Origin: Spirochaetales bacterium
GTDB lineage: Bacteria > Spirochaetota > Spirochaetia > DSM-2461
Assembly (NCBI GenBank): GCA_028533045.1
Contig: JAQQAP010000017.1
Span: 1 to 64,000 of the forward strand
DNA length: 64,000 nucleotides
Reading direction: 5' to 3'
The notes under the pieces are model-generated. The model did not search any database, was not told where the DNA came from, and worked only from the letters and a program-made list of their open reading frames with translations. The translations under genes were made by a program, and so were the position numbers. How positions within the stretch are numbered: position 1 is the first letter of the stretch; every line of letters starts with the position of its first letter. Shown here one piece after another: positions 55,638-64,000 of the stretch.

Positions 55638-56976
55638 TAATAGAACCCTGCCTGTGGTGGCCGTTGTGGGCCGTCCTAACGTGGGGAAATCCACCCTTTT
55701 TAACCGTCTCTACGGTAAGCGTCGCTCCATAACCGATCCCACCCCGGGAGTAACCCGCGACGCTATTGAAGAGGCCTGTACCGTAGCCGGTAAGGATATC
55801 CTTCTGGTAGATACGGGGGGCTACAAACTGGAGCGGGATGACAGCTTTGACGAGATTGTTGCCGAACGAAGTGTGGCGCAGTTGGACCGGGCCTCTCTTA
55901 TTATGCTCGTCCTCGACGGGGGAGAGCTGACCGCCGAAGACGAGGCCATGGTAGATATGGTCCGCCCCTACTCGGATAGGCTCATTGTTGTGATTAATAA
56001 GATTGATACCCCCGAGAAGGAGCCCCTGGTGTGGGATTTCTACTCTCTGGGATTCGAGCATGTCATAGGTGTCTCTGCCGCACATAACCGGAATATCTCT
56101 GAACTTAAGGAGACCATGGTCAAGCGGCTTAACCAACTGGCCAAGGAAGGGAAGGAGAGAGCGGAAATTCTCCCGGACCTGACCATTGCTATTCTGGGCA
56201 AGCCGAATGCGGGGAAGTCCACCTTGCTTAACAGACTTCTTAAGGATGAGAGAGCTCTCGTTTCTCCCATTGCCGGTACGACCAGGGATATTATTGACGG
56301 CTACTTCTCCTACAAGGGTAAGAGTATCCGTATTATCGATACGGCGGGAATTCGGAAGAAGAAGAAGGTTAAGGAGAACGTTGAGTACTACTCTGTTAAC
56401 CGGGCGATTAATACTATTGAAGAGGCCGATGTTGTTGTTCTTCTTATGGATACCCTGGAAGGTTTGACCGAGCAGGATAAGAAAATCACCTCCCAGATCG
56501 TCAAGAAGGGAGCCGGTGTTGTATTGGCCCTGAACAAGATTGACGAACTCTCCTATGACGAAGAAGCTATTGAGGAGCAGGAAGACAAGGCGCGCTTTCT
56601 CTTTCCCGTACTGGGATATGCCCCGCTGGTAAATATCTCCGCCAAGGAAGGCCGCAATGTGGACAAGCTCCTCTCGGCCATCGTAAAGGTGCAGACCCAG
56701 ATGAACCAGAGGATTTCCACCTCCCATCTTAACGAAGCCCTGCGGGAGTGGGTCGACTATAACCCTCTTCCCTACGTCTCCGGCAAGGCGCTGCGTGTAA
56801 AATACCTGACCCAGGTAGGAACCGCACCGCCCCATTTTCTGCTTTTTGTTAACCGGAAGACTGAGTTCCCCGAGTTCTATACCCGCTACATCATCAATCA
56901 GGTGAGAAAGGAGTTCAAATTCAGCTCCGTACCCATTGAGATGGAACTTAAGCAATCCACCAAAAGGGAGTTCTGA
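55627..56976 (+). CDS. der: GTPase Der (EngA), ribosome assembly
   Basis: The 449-aa protein has two GTPase domains, with P-loops GRPNVGKS (15-22) and GKPNAGKS (about 195-202), each followed by DTGG/DTAG and NKID motifs, and a C-terminal KH-like domain (about 360-449). It acts in 50S maturation. The ATG overlaps the ptsI end by 11 bases, with GAGAAGAG upstream. Confidence 0.97.
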   Translation: MINDNRTLPVVAVVGRPNVGKSTLFNRLYGKRRSITDPTPGVTRDAIEEACTVAGKDILLVDTGGYKLERDDSFDEIVAERSVAQLDRASLIMLVLDGGELTAEDEAMVDMVRPYSDRLIVVINKIDTPEKEPLVWDFYSLGFEHVIGVSAAHNRNISELKETMVKRLNQLAKEGKERAEILPDLTIAILGKPNAGKSTLLNRLLKDERALVSPIAGTTRDIIDGYFSYKGKSIRIIDTAGIRKKKKVKENVEYYSVNRAINTIEEADVVVLLMDTLEGLTEQDKKITSQIVKKGAGVVLALNKIDELSYDEEAIEEQEDKARFLFPVLGYAPLVNISAKEGRNVDKLLSAIVKVQTQMNQRISTSHLNEALREWVDYNPLPYVSGKALRVKYLTQVGTAPPHFLLFVNRKTEFPEFYTRYIINQVRKEFKFSSVPIEMELKQSTKREF

Positions 56977-56979
56977 TAG

Positions 56980-58293
56980 GTGAAACCGATTCTCCTGTGG
57001 CCGGTTCTCATGATCCTCTTTTCCTTCTCATTGGGGGCCCAGTCCTCCTTTGATGATTACGAGGAGCTGCTGGACAAGGCCGGTTACGCGGAGAATTGGG
57101 AGGTTCGCCAGAAATATACGGAGACCATCATGGCTCCTTTTTATACGGTTATGCACGTACCCGCCGCCGTTTCTTCCCAGATCATCTCCGAGGGGGATGT
57201 GAAGTTTGAACTGCGCCGGGCGGAGACTTCCTTCTATCTGCTCTTCCTGAACGAGGATGAGGGGGAGTTTCCTACCCTGGGCCGGGGTAACTGGGTTATT
57301 AAAAGGGATATTCGCTCGGGCGATTTTCTCCAGGCCAAAATATTTCTGCAAAACGACGCGGATACCTTTATTCGCCTTTTCCCCGGTGAAGACCGGTCCT
57401 ACCTGGACGTCTATCTTTACGGACGTCAGATCTACACGAAAATCCCCGTTTCCGTGGCTTTTGAGGAGCTGATTTTGAGCCCCTTTGCCCGGATAACTTC
57501 ACTCACGGAAAATATCATAGACTGGAACAAAATTCTGACCGATCGGACCTACGAAGAGTGGGATATTCTGGATGATCTGAGCTTTGAGCTGGAGAAAGGT
57601 GCCGCCCGCCTGGAGTATGTGGACGACGGAGCTATGAACAGCCGGGAAGAGTGGGTGTATATAGAGACCGGCGAGCTGCAGACCGAAGAAGTGACGGGAG
57701 TAAACTGCTCGGGCTTCCTTAAGTGGGTGGCCGACGGATTCTACCGCCCCGCTCCCTACGGCGACGGTGAGTGGCTGACCTTTGAGGAGCTTCTGGAACT
57801 GCCCGAAGAGTGGCTGGAGAAGGAGAGCTCCTGGGACCGTAATTTCGAACATCGTGACCCCCGATTCGGTCTGGACTGGACCCGGAACATTGCCGCCATC
57901 CTGCGGGAAGCTTTTACGGGGCTCGAGACGGGCTATGATCAGATGGACGTGGATAGGGTCCCTTTTTACGACTATAAGGCCGACGTGGGCTATTCAGCCT
58001 CAGAACTGGAGACTATTCTCTACCTGCTGGCGGTGGACCGGCCCGGACGCATCTACTGGGGGGCGGTGAGTTCCCCCTGGAAGCCTGCCGGAGAGAGTGT
58101 GACTTTGTGGCAGTACTACCACACCGCCCTTTTTGTACCCCGCTTTTCCGAGGAGGGAGATTTTATTTGTGATGTCTTCCAGTCGGGTGAGTGGACCTCT
58201 TTGGAAATCTTTTTGCATACTTACGGGGAGGACTGGGTTCACTTGACCGTTTCCGACGGCCTTAAGACTTTTGATCCTCCTGCACTTCCTTAA
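56980..58293 (+). CDS. Exported NlpC/P60-like protein (putative cysteine peptidase)
   Basis: The 437-aa protein starts with GTG three bases after der and has a signal peptide (cut near residue 20, after LGA-Q). Residues 30-235 match no family I know. Residues 240-253 read VNCSGFLKWVADG, like the NlpC/P60 catalytic Cys motif (C243), and residues 380-387 YHTALFVP recall its His strand (H381). The gap of 138 residues between Cys and His is longer than usual for NlpC/P60. A cell-wall peptidase role is possible, unproven. Coupled to der, next to the GH88 lipoprotein. Confidence 0.55.
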   Translation: MKPILLWPVLMILFSFSLGAQSSFDDYEELLDKAGYAENWEVRQKYTETIMAPFYTVMHVPAAVSSQIISEGDVKFELRRAETSFYLLFLNEDEGEFPTLGRGNWVIKRDIRSGDFLQAKIFLQNDADTFIRLFPGEDRSYLDVYLYGRQIYTKIPVSVAFEELILSPFARITSLTENIIDWNKILTDRTYEEWDILDDLSFELEKGAARLEYVDDGAMNSREEWVYIETGELQTEEVTGVNCSGFLKWVADGFYRPAPYGDGEWLTFEELLELPEEWLEKESSWDRNFEHRDPRFGLDWTRNIAAILREAFTGLETGYDQMDVDRVPFYDYKADVGYSASELETILYLLAVDRPGRIYWGAVSSPWKPAGESVTLWQYYHTALFVPRFSEEGDFICDVFQSGEWTSLEIFLHTYGEDWVHLTVSDGLKTFDPPALP

Positions 58294-58303
58294 GGAGTCA
58301 TAA

Positions 58304-59509
58304 ATGTTTAGAAAATCTCTTTTAATTATCCTGTTGGGGATAGGTCTCTTCTCTTGTGCCGGTAAGCCGGATATGAGCGGGGTTACGGTACTGGGACTTG
58401 CCGAGGCCAAGGCTGCTCGGATGGCGGAAGTCAGTCTTATGAACAATGGGGAGCAGTTTGTTTCCTATACGGACGAGAAGGGCCTCTGGCGGGTTAAGTC
58501 GGACAAGACCTGGACGAGTGGCTTTGTTCCCGGTGAGTTTTGGTATCTCTACGCTTTGAGTGGCGAGGGGGTATGGAAGGATCGGGCTCTCTTGTGGACG
58601 GAGGGCTGTCGTTCCCGGGCTTACGCGACGGATAACGATACGGGCTTTCAGGTTTTTGACAGTTTTGGGCTGGCCTATACTCTGGGCGGTGAGGTGAGTC
58701 AGGATAATCTGGATGTGCTTTTGGCCGGGGCGGATATTCTGGTAAATCAGCGCTTTAATCACGAGATTGGCTGTTTCCGTTCCTGGAAGCAGAGTATTGT
58801 TAAACCGGAGATTCTTCCTTTTGAGGTGAATATTGACCAGTTGATGAATCTGGAACTGGTGCTTTGGGCCGGTTTGAACGGGGGGAATCCTGACTATATT
58901 GATTTTGCGGTGAGCCATGCGGACCGGACGTGGGAGAATCATGTTCGGGAGGATGGGAGTACTTTTCATGTGGTGGATTACAATGGTGACGGTTCGGTGT
59001 GTCTTAAGCGGACTCATCAGGGCTGGATGGATGATTCTACCTGGTCCCGGGGGCAGTCCTGGGCGGTGTATGCCTATGCTATGCTTTACCGTTATACGGG
59101 GCTTGAGCGGATGCTGGAGAGGTCGATTAAGTGTCTGGAGTACTTTGTTATGGCTACGGAGTACCAGACTGATGACTGGGTGCCCTATTCGGACTTTGAT
59201 GCTCCTTTGGACGGTGATAATCCCCGGGATACTTCGGCGGCTGCTGTTGTGGCGTCGGCCTGTCTGGAGTTGTATCATATTACGGGGGATGAGCTTTACC
59301 TGGACCGGGCGGAGTCTTTTATTCTTGCTTTGGGGAGCGAGGAGTTTCTTGCCTGGGATATGAACTACGATTCTTTGCTTTTGAAGGGGTCCGAGAAGTG
59401 GGGTAAGCCGGAGGTGGGCGCTATTTTTGGGGACTACTTTTTTGTTGAGGCTTTGTACCGCTGGTCCGAATGGTCTCCCCGTGCTCTCCCGGAGAGCTTT
59501 GGTCTTTAA
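58304..59509 (+). CDS. GH88 unsaturated glucuronyl hydrolase-like lipoprotein
   Basis: The 401-aa protein has a lipobox GLFSC (lipid Cys 18). The rest follows glycoside hydrolase family 88: TSGFVPGEFWYLYALS (71-86), NDTGFQVFDSFG (with D112), NIDQLMNLELVLWA (with D178), DDSTWSRGQSWAVYAYAMLYRY and NPRDTSAAAV. D112 and D178 match the two Asp used by Bacillus UGL. These enzymes remove 4,5-unsaturated uronic acids from lyase-made oligosaccharides. No lyase or transporter lies beside it. Lipid anchoring suggests work in the periplasm. Confidence 0.85.
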   Translation: MFRKSLLIILLGIGLFSCAGKPDMSGVTVLGLAEAKAARMAEVSLMNNGEQFVSYTDEKGLWRVKSDKTWTSGFVPGEFWYLYALSGEGVWKDRALLWTEGCRSRAYATDNDTGFQVFDSFGLAYTLGGEVSQDNLDVLLAGADILVNQRFNHEIGCFRSWKQSIVKPEILPFEVNIDQLMNLELVLWAGLNGGNPDYIDFAVSHADRTWENHVREDGSTFHVVDYNGDGSVCLKRTHQGWMDDSTWSRGQSWAVYAYAMLYRYTGLERMLERSIKCLEYFVMATEYQTDDWVPYSDFDAPLDGDNPRDTSAAAVVASACLELYHITGDELYLDRAESFILALGSEEFLAWDMNYDSLLLKGSEKWGKPEVGAIFGDYFFVEALYRWSEWSPRALPESFGL

Positions 59510-59526
59510 AGTCCATTTTTTATTCT
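59510..59526 (+). other. Junction between the GH88 gene and the left repeat array
   Basis: The first repeat starts only about 12-17 bases after the GH88 stop, so any terminator for that gene must be the hairpins themselves. Confidence 0.4.
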
Positions 59527-59820
59527 GACTGGGATTAATGGGAATTATGGGATTTGAATGTAAGAGCTTTATGCTTTTCTTAATCCTCTTAATCCCTCTT
59601 GGCCCAGTGAGCCTTCTTGTCTTTTTATTCTGACTGGGATTAATGGGAATTATGGGATTTTGAATGTAAGAGCTTTATGCTTTTCTTAATCCTCTTAATC
59701 CCTCTTTTCCCAGTGAGCCTTCTTGTCTTTTTATTCTGACTGGGAATAATGGGAATTATGGGATTAGAATGTAAGAGCTTTATAGCTTTTCTTAATCCTC
59801 TTAATCCCTCTTTTCCCTGT
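59527..59820 (+). repeat. Left array: three hairpin-forming repeats, period 105-106 bp
   Basis: Units start with GACTGGG at 59527, 59632 and 59738. Each holds a G-rich arm (GGGATTAATGGGAATTATGG, three GGG runs 9 bases apart), a short middle with AAGAGCTTTAT, and a T/C-rich arm (CTTAATCCTCTTAATCCCTC) ending CCCAGT (CCCTGT in the third copy). The arms are imperfect inverted copies, so each unit of about 83 bases folds into a long hairpin. The 23-base spacers (GAGCCTTCTTGTCTTTTTATT type) are also alike. Between the array and 59902 is an AT-rich stretch without a gene. Confidence 0.9.
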
Positions 59821-59901
59821 GGGCTTTCTTTTTTATTTTTTTAATCAGGAATTGTGGGTTATTTGGGGTTTTTCTTGCCTCTTTGGGTATAGGGGTAAGT
59901 T

Positions 59902-60297
59902 ATGTTGTTATATAAATCATTGACTGAAAATATTATTGGGGCCTTTTATGATGTTCATGCCCAGTTGGGGCCGGGTTTATTAGAGAAACCTTATCGAAAT
60001 GCTTTGATGCTGGCTTTGATGAAGCGTGGTTTGGCTGTGACTAAGGAGCAGCAATTTGATGTTTGTTTTGATGGTATGTCTATTGGTAAGTATTTCGCTG
60101 ATATTGTTGTTGAGGATAAGGTGGTCCTTGAGATTAAGGCTGTGAGGGAACTGGATGGGGATATGATGGCTCAGGTTATTAACTATTTGAATATTTCCGG
60201 GTTACCTGTTGGGATTCTGGTTAATTTTCGGAATGCTACGGTAACATTCAGGAGGTTTGAGAATCGTTCTCCCAACTATCTAAGTTCTTTGGAGTAG
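59902..60297 (+). CDS. GxxExxY family protein, PD-(D/E)XK-like
   Basis: The 131-aa protein has the naming motif GLLEKPY (G25, E28, Y31) and a nuclease-like core: D67 in KYFADIVVED, then E77-x-K79 in VVLEIKAV, the PD-(D/E)XK pattern. Members of this family are small and of unknown function; nuclease activity is predicted from the fold. AGGGG precedes the ATG. The gene sits in the middle of six hairpin repeats, three on each side, in a strip otherwise without genes. All catalytic positions are intact. Confidence 0.85.
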   Translation: MLLYKSLTENIIGAFYDVHAQLGPGLLEKPYRNALMLALMKRGLAVTKEQQFDVCFDGMSIGKYFADIVVEDKVVLEIKAVRELDGDMMAQVINYLNISGLPVGILVNFRNATVTFRRFENRSPNYLSSLE

Positions 60298-60322
60298 TTT
60301 TTAACTGTTAGGTCTTTTTTTG

Positions 60323-60618
60323 GACTGGGATTAATGGAATTATGGGATTTTGATTGTTAGAGCTTTATAGCTTTTCTTAATCCTCTTCATCCCTCTTCTC
60401 CCAGTGAGCCTTCTTGTCTTTCTTTTTGGACTGGGATTAATGGGAATTATGGGATTTTGATTGTTAGAGCTTTATAGCTTTTCTTAATCCTCTTCATCCC
60501 TCTTTTCCCAGTGAGCCTTCTTGTCTTTCTTTTTGACTGGGATTAATGGGAATTATGGGATTTTGATTGTTAGAGCTTTTTAGTTTTTCTTAATCCTCTT
60601 AATCCCTCTTTTCCCAGT
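60323..60618 (+). repeat. Right array: three hairpin-forming repeats, period 106 bp
   Basis: Units start with GACTGGG at 60323, 60429 and 60535 and end with CCCAGT at 60405, 60512 and 60618. They have the same orientation and arms as the left array but a distinct subtype: the middle reads TGATTGTTAGAGC rather than TGAATGTAAGAGC, and two copies have CTTCATCCCTC. The two arrays thus expanded separately. The last copy ends about 20 bases before the stop of the converging amidohydrolase gene. Confidence 0.9.
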
Positions 60619-60639
60619 GAGCTTTCTTAGTCTTTTTTT

Positions 60640-61797
60640 CTAACGGGTATAAACGGGCTTGCCGTTGATGATGGTTTGGCGGACTTCTGAGGAGATTTCC
60701 AGGGGGTTGCCGGTCCAGAGGACGAGGTCTGCGTCTTTGCCCGGTTCGAGGCTGCCAATGCGGTCGTCGAGGCCCAGGATTTTGGCGGCGTTAATGGTGA
60801 TGGCCTTGATGGCTTCCTCGAAGGGGAGGCCCGCTTTTTCGGCCAGGGCGGCGCAGAGATTCAGGTGTTGGATGGGGATCTCCGGGTGGTCCGTCATGAG
60901 GGCTACCAAAACGCCTGCTTCGTGGAGGACGGCGGGGGTGGTAAAGGATTTGTTCTTTAACTCGAACTTGCCCTGGAAGCCCATGGTGGGGCCCAGGATG
61001 GCCGGAGCGCCGGAGGCGGCTACCTGTTGGGGGATGAGGTGGCCTTCGGTGCAGTGGTCCAGGGTGAGTTTTAGGTCGAACTCTTTGGCAATTCTTATGG
61101 CGGTGAGGATATCATCGGCCCGGTGGGCATGGATTTTAAGGGGGATTTCTCCCCTAAGAACGGGCAGGAGGGCTTCCATTTTGATGTCATAGGGAATATA
61201 GCGGATGCAGTCTATCCCGTTGTTATTCTTTCTTTCCCCGTATTCCCGGGCGCGGTAGAGGGCTTCTCTGAGGAGGGCGGCGTTGCCCATGCGGGTCATG
61301 GGGGTCTGTTTGCGCTCGGCGTAAGTTTTTTTGACGTTTTCCCCAAAGGCGCACTTCATGGCCAGCGGTTCTTTAAGGAGCATTTCGTCTATGGCGATGC
61401 CGTGGGTTTTGATGACACAGAACTGGCCGCCTATGACGTTCATGCTGCCCGGGCCGGAGGCGACGGTGGTGACTCCTCCTTCCAGGGCATCCCTAAAGGA
61501 GGCGTCCTGGGGGTTAATACCGTCCAGGCCGCGCAGGTGGGGGGTGATAGGGTCGGTGCCTTCGTTTACGTCTTTTTCGGTCATGGGGAGGCCCTGGCCG
61601 AAGAGGCCCAGGTGGGTATGGGGGTCGACAAATCCCGGGAGAACCCAACTACCTTCAGCGTCGATGACTTCTGTGCCTTCCGGGGCTTGAAGGTCGGTGC
61701 CGATCTCTTTAATCAGTTTGCCCTCAATCAGGATATCTCCCCGGTCGTAGTCTTTGCCGGCGGCGCTTATGATTTTTCCGTTTTTGATTAATGTCAT
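60640..61797 (-). CDS. Imidazolonepropionase-like amidohydrolase
   Basis: The 385-aa metal-dependent hydrolase has the HxH motif FVDPHTHLG (about 56-64), a later metal His in IHAHRADD (about 223-230), LDHCTEGH (about 247-254) and the catalytic Asp in MTDHPEIP (about 303-310). The substrate is unknown; amino-acid derivatives or cyclic peptides such as those taken up by the adjoining transporter are plausible. AGGTGAGG precedes the ATG. It is last in the peptide-transporter operon. Confidence 0.82.
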   Translation of the reverse strand: MTLIKNGKIISAAGKDYDRGDILIEGKLIKEIGTDLQAPEGTEVIDAEGSWVLPGFVDPHTHLGLFGQGLPMTEKDVNEGTDPITPHLRGLDGINPQDASFRDALEGGVTTVASGPGSMNVIGGQFCVIKTHGIAIDEMLLKEPLAMKCAFGENVKKTYAERKQTPMTRMGNAALLREALYRAREYGERKNNNGIDCIRYIPYDIKMEALLPVLRGEIPLKIHAHRADDILTAIRIAKEFDLKLTLDHCTEGHLIPQQVAASGAPAILGPTMGFQGKFELKNKSFTTPAVLHEAGVLVALMTDHPEIPIQHLNLCAALAEKAGLPFEEAIKAITINAAKILGLDDRIGSLEPGKDADLVLWTGNPLEISSEVRQTIINGKPVYTR

Positions 61798-61812
61798 GAT
61801 CTTACCTCACCT

Positions 61813-61962
61813 TTATCCCAGTATATTCGCAAATATCAATCCCGTCACCCAGAGGGCGGCCAGGGTGATGAGCAGTTTGGGGAGGACGATGCGAAAGATT
61901 GCCGCCGAGAGGGCAATCATGTCTTTAAAGCCCAGCCGGGCCGATTCCTTGTCTTCTTTCAC
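61813..61962 (-). CDS. Small single-pass membrane protein
   Basis: A 49-codon gene starts with GTG one base after the ATPase stop and ends 15 bases before the amidohydrolase. Its charged start (KEDKESARLGFKD) leads into a hydrophobic stretch of about 33 residues ending WVTGLIFANILG, enough for one long or two short membrane segments. Tight packing on both sides and the membrane segment support it as real. It may assist the transporter; no family is recognised. Confidence 0.6.
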   Translation of the reverse strand: MKEDKESARLGFKDMIALSAAIFRIVLPKLLITLAALWVTGLIFANILG

Positions 61963-61963
61963 C

Positions 61964-62942
<979 letters not shown>

Positions 62943-62950
<8 letters not shown>

Positions 62951-63929
62951 TGTCCTTCCCTTTGCTGTAGAGCCAGCAGCGCACTTTGTGGTTTTCCGAG
63001 AGCTCTGTCAGCTCGGGCATTTTTTCCTTGCAGATGGGGAGGCACTCGCAGCAGCGGGGGGCGAAGGCGCAGCCCTTGGGCAGATTGGTCAAAGGGGGCA
63101 CCATGCCGGAGATGCACTGGAGGCATTCGCCCTTTTGCACTTCGTTGACTCGGGAGGCGAAAAGCCCCTTGGTGTAGGGGTGTTTCATGTCGTCGAAAAG
63201 AGTCAGCACGTCGGCCTGTTCCACCACGCGGCCCGCGTACATGACCGCAACTTCGTCGGCCATTTCGGCTATCACTCCCAGGTCGTGGGTAATGAAGAGG
63301 CAGGACATGCCCGATTCGGCGGTGAGGCTCTTCATCAGTTCCAGTACCTGGGCCTGGATGGTTACGTCCAGGGCGGTGGTGGGCTCGTCGGCGATGAGGA
63401 GCTTGGGGTCGCAGCTCAGGGCCATGGCTATCATAACCCTTTGGCGCATACCGCCGGAGAGCTGGTGGGGATGTTCGTCTATCACCTTCTCTGCCCGGGG
63501 GATGCGCACCTTTTTAAGCAGTTCGATGCACTTTTTGCGGTTCTCTTCGCCGGTGAGACCCTTGTGGAGGGCGAGGGATTCGCCGATCTGATCACCGATG
63601 GTAAAGACCGGGTTCAGGGCGGTCATGGGCTCCTGGAAGATCATGGCCATGTGGTTGCCCCGGATCTCCTGCATCTCCCCCTCGCTCAGGTCCAACAGGT
63701 TGCGTCCCTCAAAGAGGATCTCCCCCGAATCGATAAAGCCCTGCTTGGCCGGTAGGAGTCTCATTATAGAAAGGCTGGTAACGCTTTTGCCGCAGCCCGA
63801 TTCTCCCACAACGCCCAGGGTTTGGCCCTTCTTGATGGTCATATCCACCTGGTGAACGGCGGTCACCTTCCCTTCGGAGGTTTTGAAGGAGGTGGTCAGG
63901 TTATTCATTTCCAGTAAGTTATCAGTCAC
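62943..63929 (-). CDS. oppD: Peptide ABC transporter ATP-binding protein (OppD/DppD type)
   Basis: The 328-aa ATPase starts with GTG after AAGGGGG. It has Walker A GESGCGKSV (about 38-46), LSGGMRQRV (about 157-165), LLIADEPTTALD and the C-terminal GCAFAPRCCECLPIC motif. It pairs with the OppF-type ATPase next to it and the permease upstream. Confidence 0.93.
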
Positions 63930-63938
63930 AATTCCCCC

Positions 63939-64000
63939 TTAACGCTTCAGCTTGGGATCAAAGGCGTCCCGCAGGCCGTCACCCAGAATATTAATGGACA
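63939..64000 (-). CDS. 3' end of a peptide ABC transporter permease (DppC/OppC type, partial)
   Basis: The last 19 codons in the window read SINILGDGLRDAFDPKLKR and then a stop, the standard C-terminus of DppC/OppC permeases. The rest lies beyond the right edge. It is 9 bases before the OppD-type gene. Confidence 0.85.
   Translation of the reverse strand, partial: SINILGDGLRDAFDPKLKR

Noticed and set aside
59483-59497. Terminator hairpin at the end of the GH88 gene
   Set aside because: It lies inside the coding region and lacks a proper T-run.
59527-60618. CRISPR array
   Set aside because: Units are about 83 bases with near-identical 23-base spacers, period 105-106; CRISPR has short repeats with unique spacers, and no cas genes are near.

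Overview
The window looks like chromosome of a free-living spirochaete. Three things point there: (i) the expression block runs tRNA-Thr, rpmG, tRNA-Trp, secE, nusG, rplKAJL, rpoBC, then rpsL-rpsG, then tuf joined straight to the S10/spc/alpha ribosomal genes, with fusA, adk, map, infA and rpsD all missing from their usual places; (ii) RpoB carries Asn where most bacteria have the Ser of rifampicin position 531 (E. coli numbering), a known spirochaete trait; (iii) the PRPP synthetase is the long, divergent form (about 410 aa) seen in spirochaetes. Many exported proteins, lipoproteins and beta-barrel-like proteins also fit. No species is claimed.

Layout. 1-6.3 kb: edge of a possible transposase, a YibE/F-like membrane protein, a degenerate class III cyclase, a DUF1697 protein, a HisI-like protein, then on the minus strand a tail-anchored coiled-coil protein, a barrel-like protein and an RlmG-type methyltransferase. 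6.3-10.9 kb: purA behind a promoter plus hairpin leader, a porin-like protein, a DUF151/UVR protein, a shortened LysA-fold protein and a small protein. 11-16.3 kb: a plus-strand run of WG-repeat lipoprotein, pyrC, a histidine phosphatase, prs and an FGGY kinase. 16.4-43.1 kb: transcription and translation genes, one of the longest ribosomal runs, with internal promoters, hairpins and terminators that set expression levels. 43.1-49.1 kb: a membrane sensor-like protein with 18 acidic hexapeptide repeats, then rny-ymdB-tlyA behind a consensus promoter. 49.2-53.0 kb: a four-gene exported cluster led by a trypsin-like protease joined to a beta-barrel-like region. 53.1-59.5 kb: a GerMN protein diverging from ptsI, der, an exported NlpC/P60-like protein and a GH88 lipoprotein. 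59.5-60.6 kb: a PD-(D/E)XK-like GxxExxY gene between two arrays of three hairpin-forming repeats each. 60.6-64 kb: a minus-strand peptide ABC transporter operon (permease end, two ATPases, a tiny membrane protein) ending in an amidohydrolase.

The best candidates for something undescribed are the GxxExxY gene framed by 3+3 regular hairpin repeats, the secreted protease-barrel/lipoprotein cluster, a recurring promoter layout in which the -10 box lies only 5-7 bases before the start codon (leaderless mRNAs, including a divergent pair with overlapping -35 boxes), and two proteins with striking periodic sequences. All reading was by eye; no searches were run.
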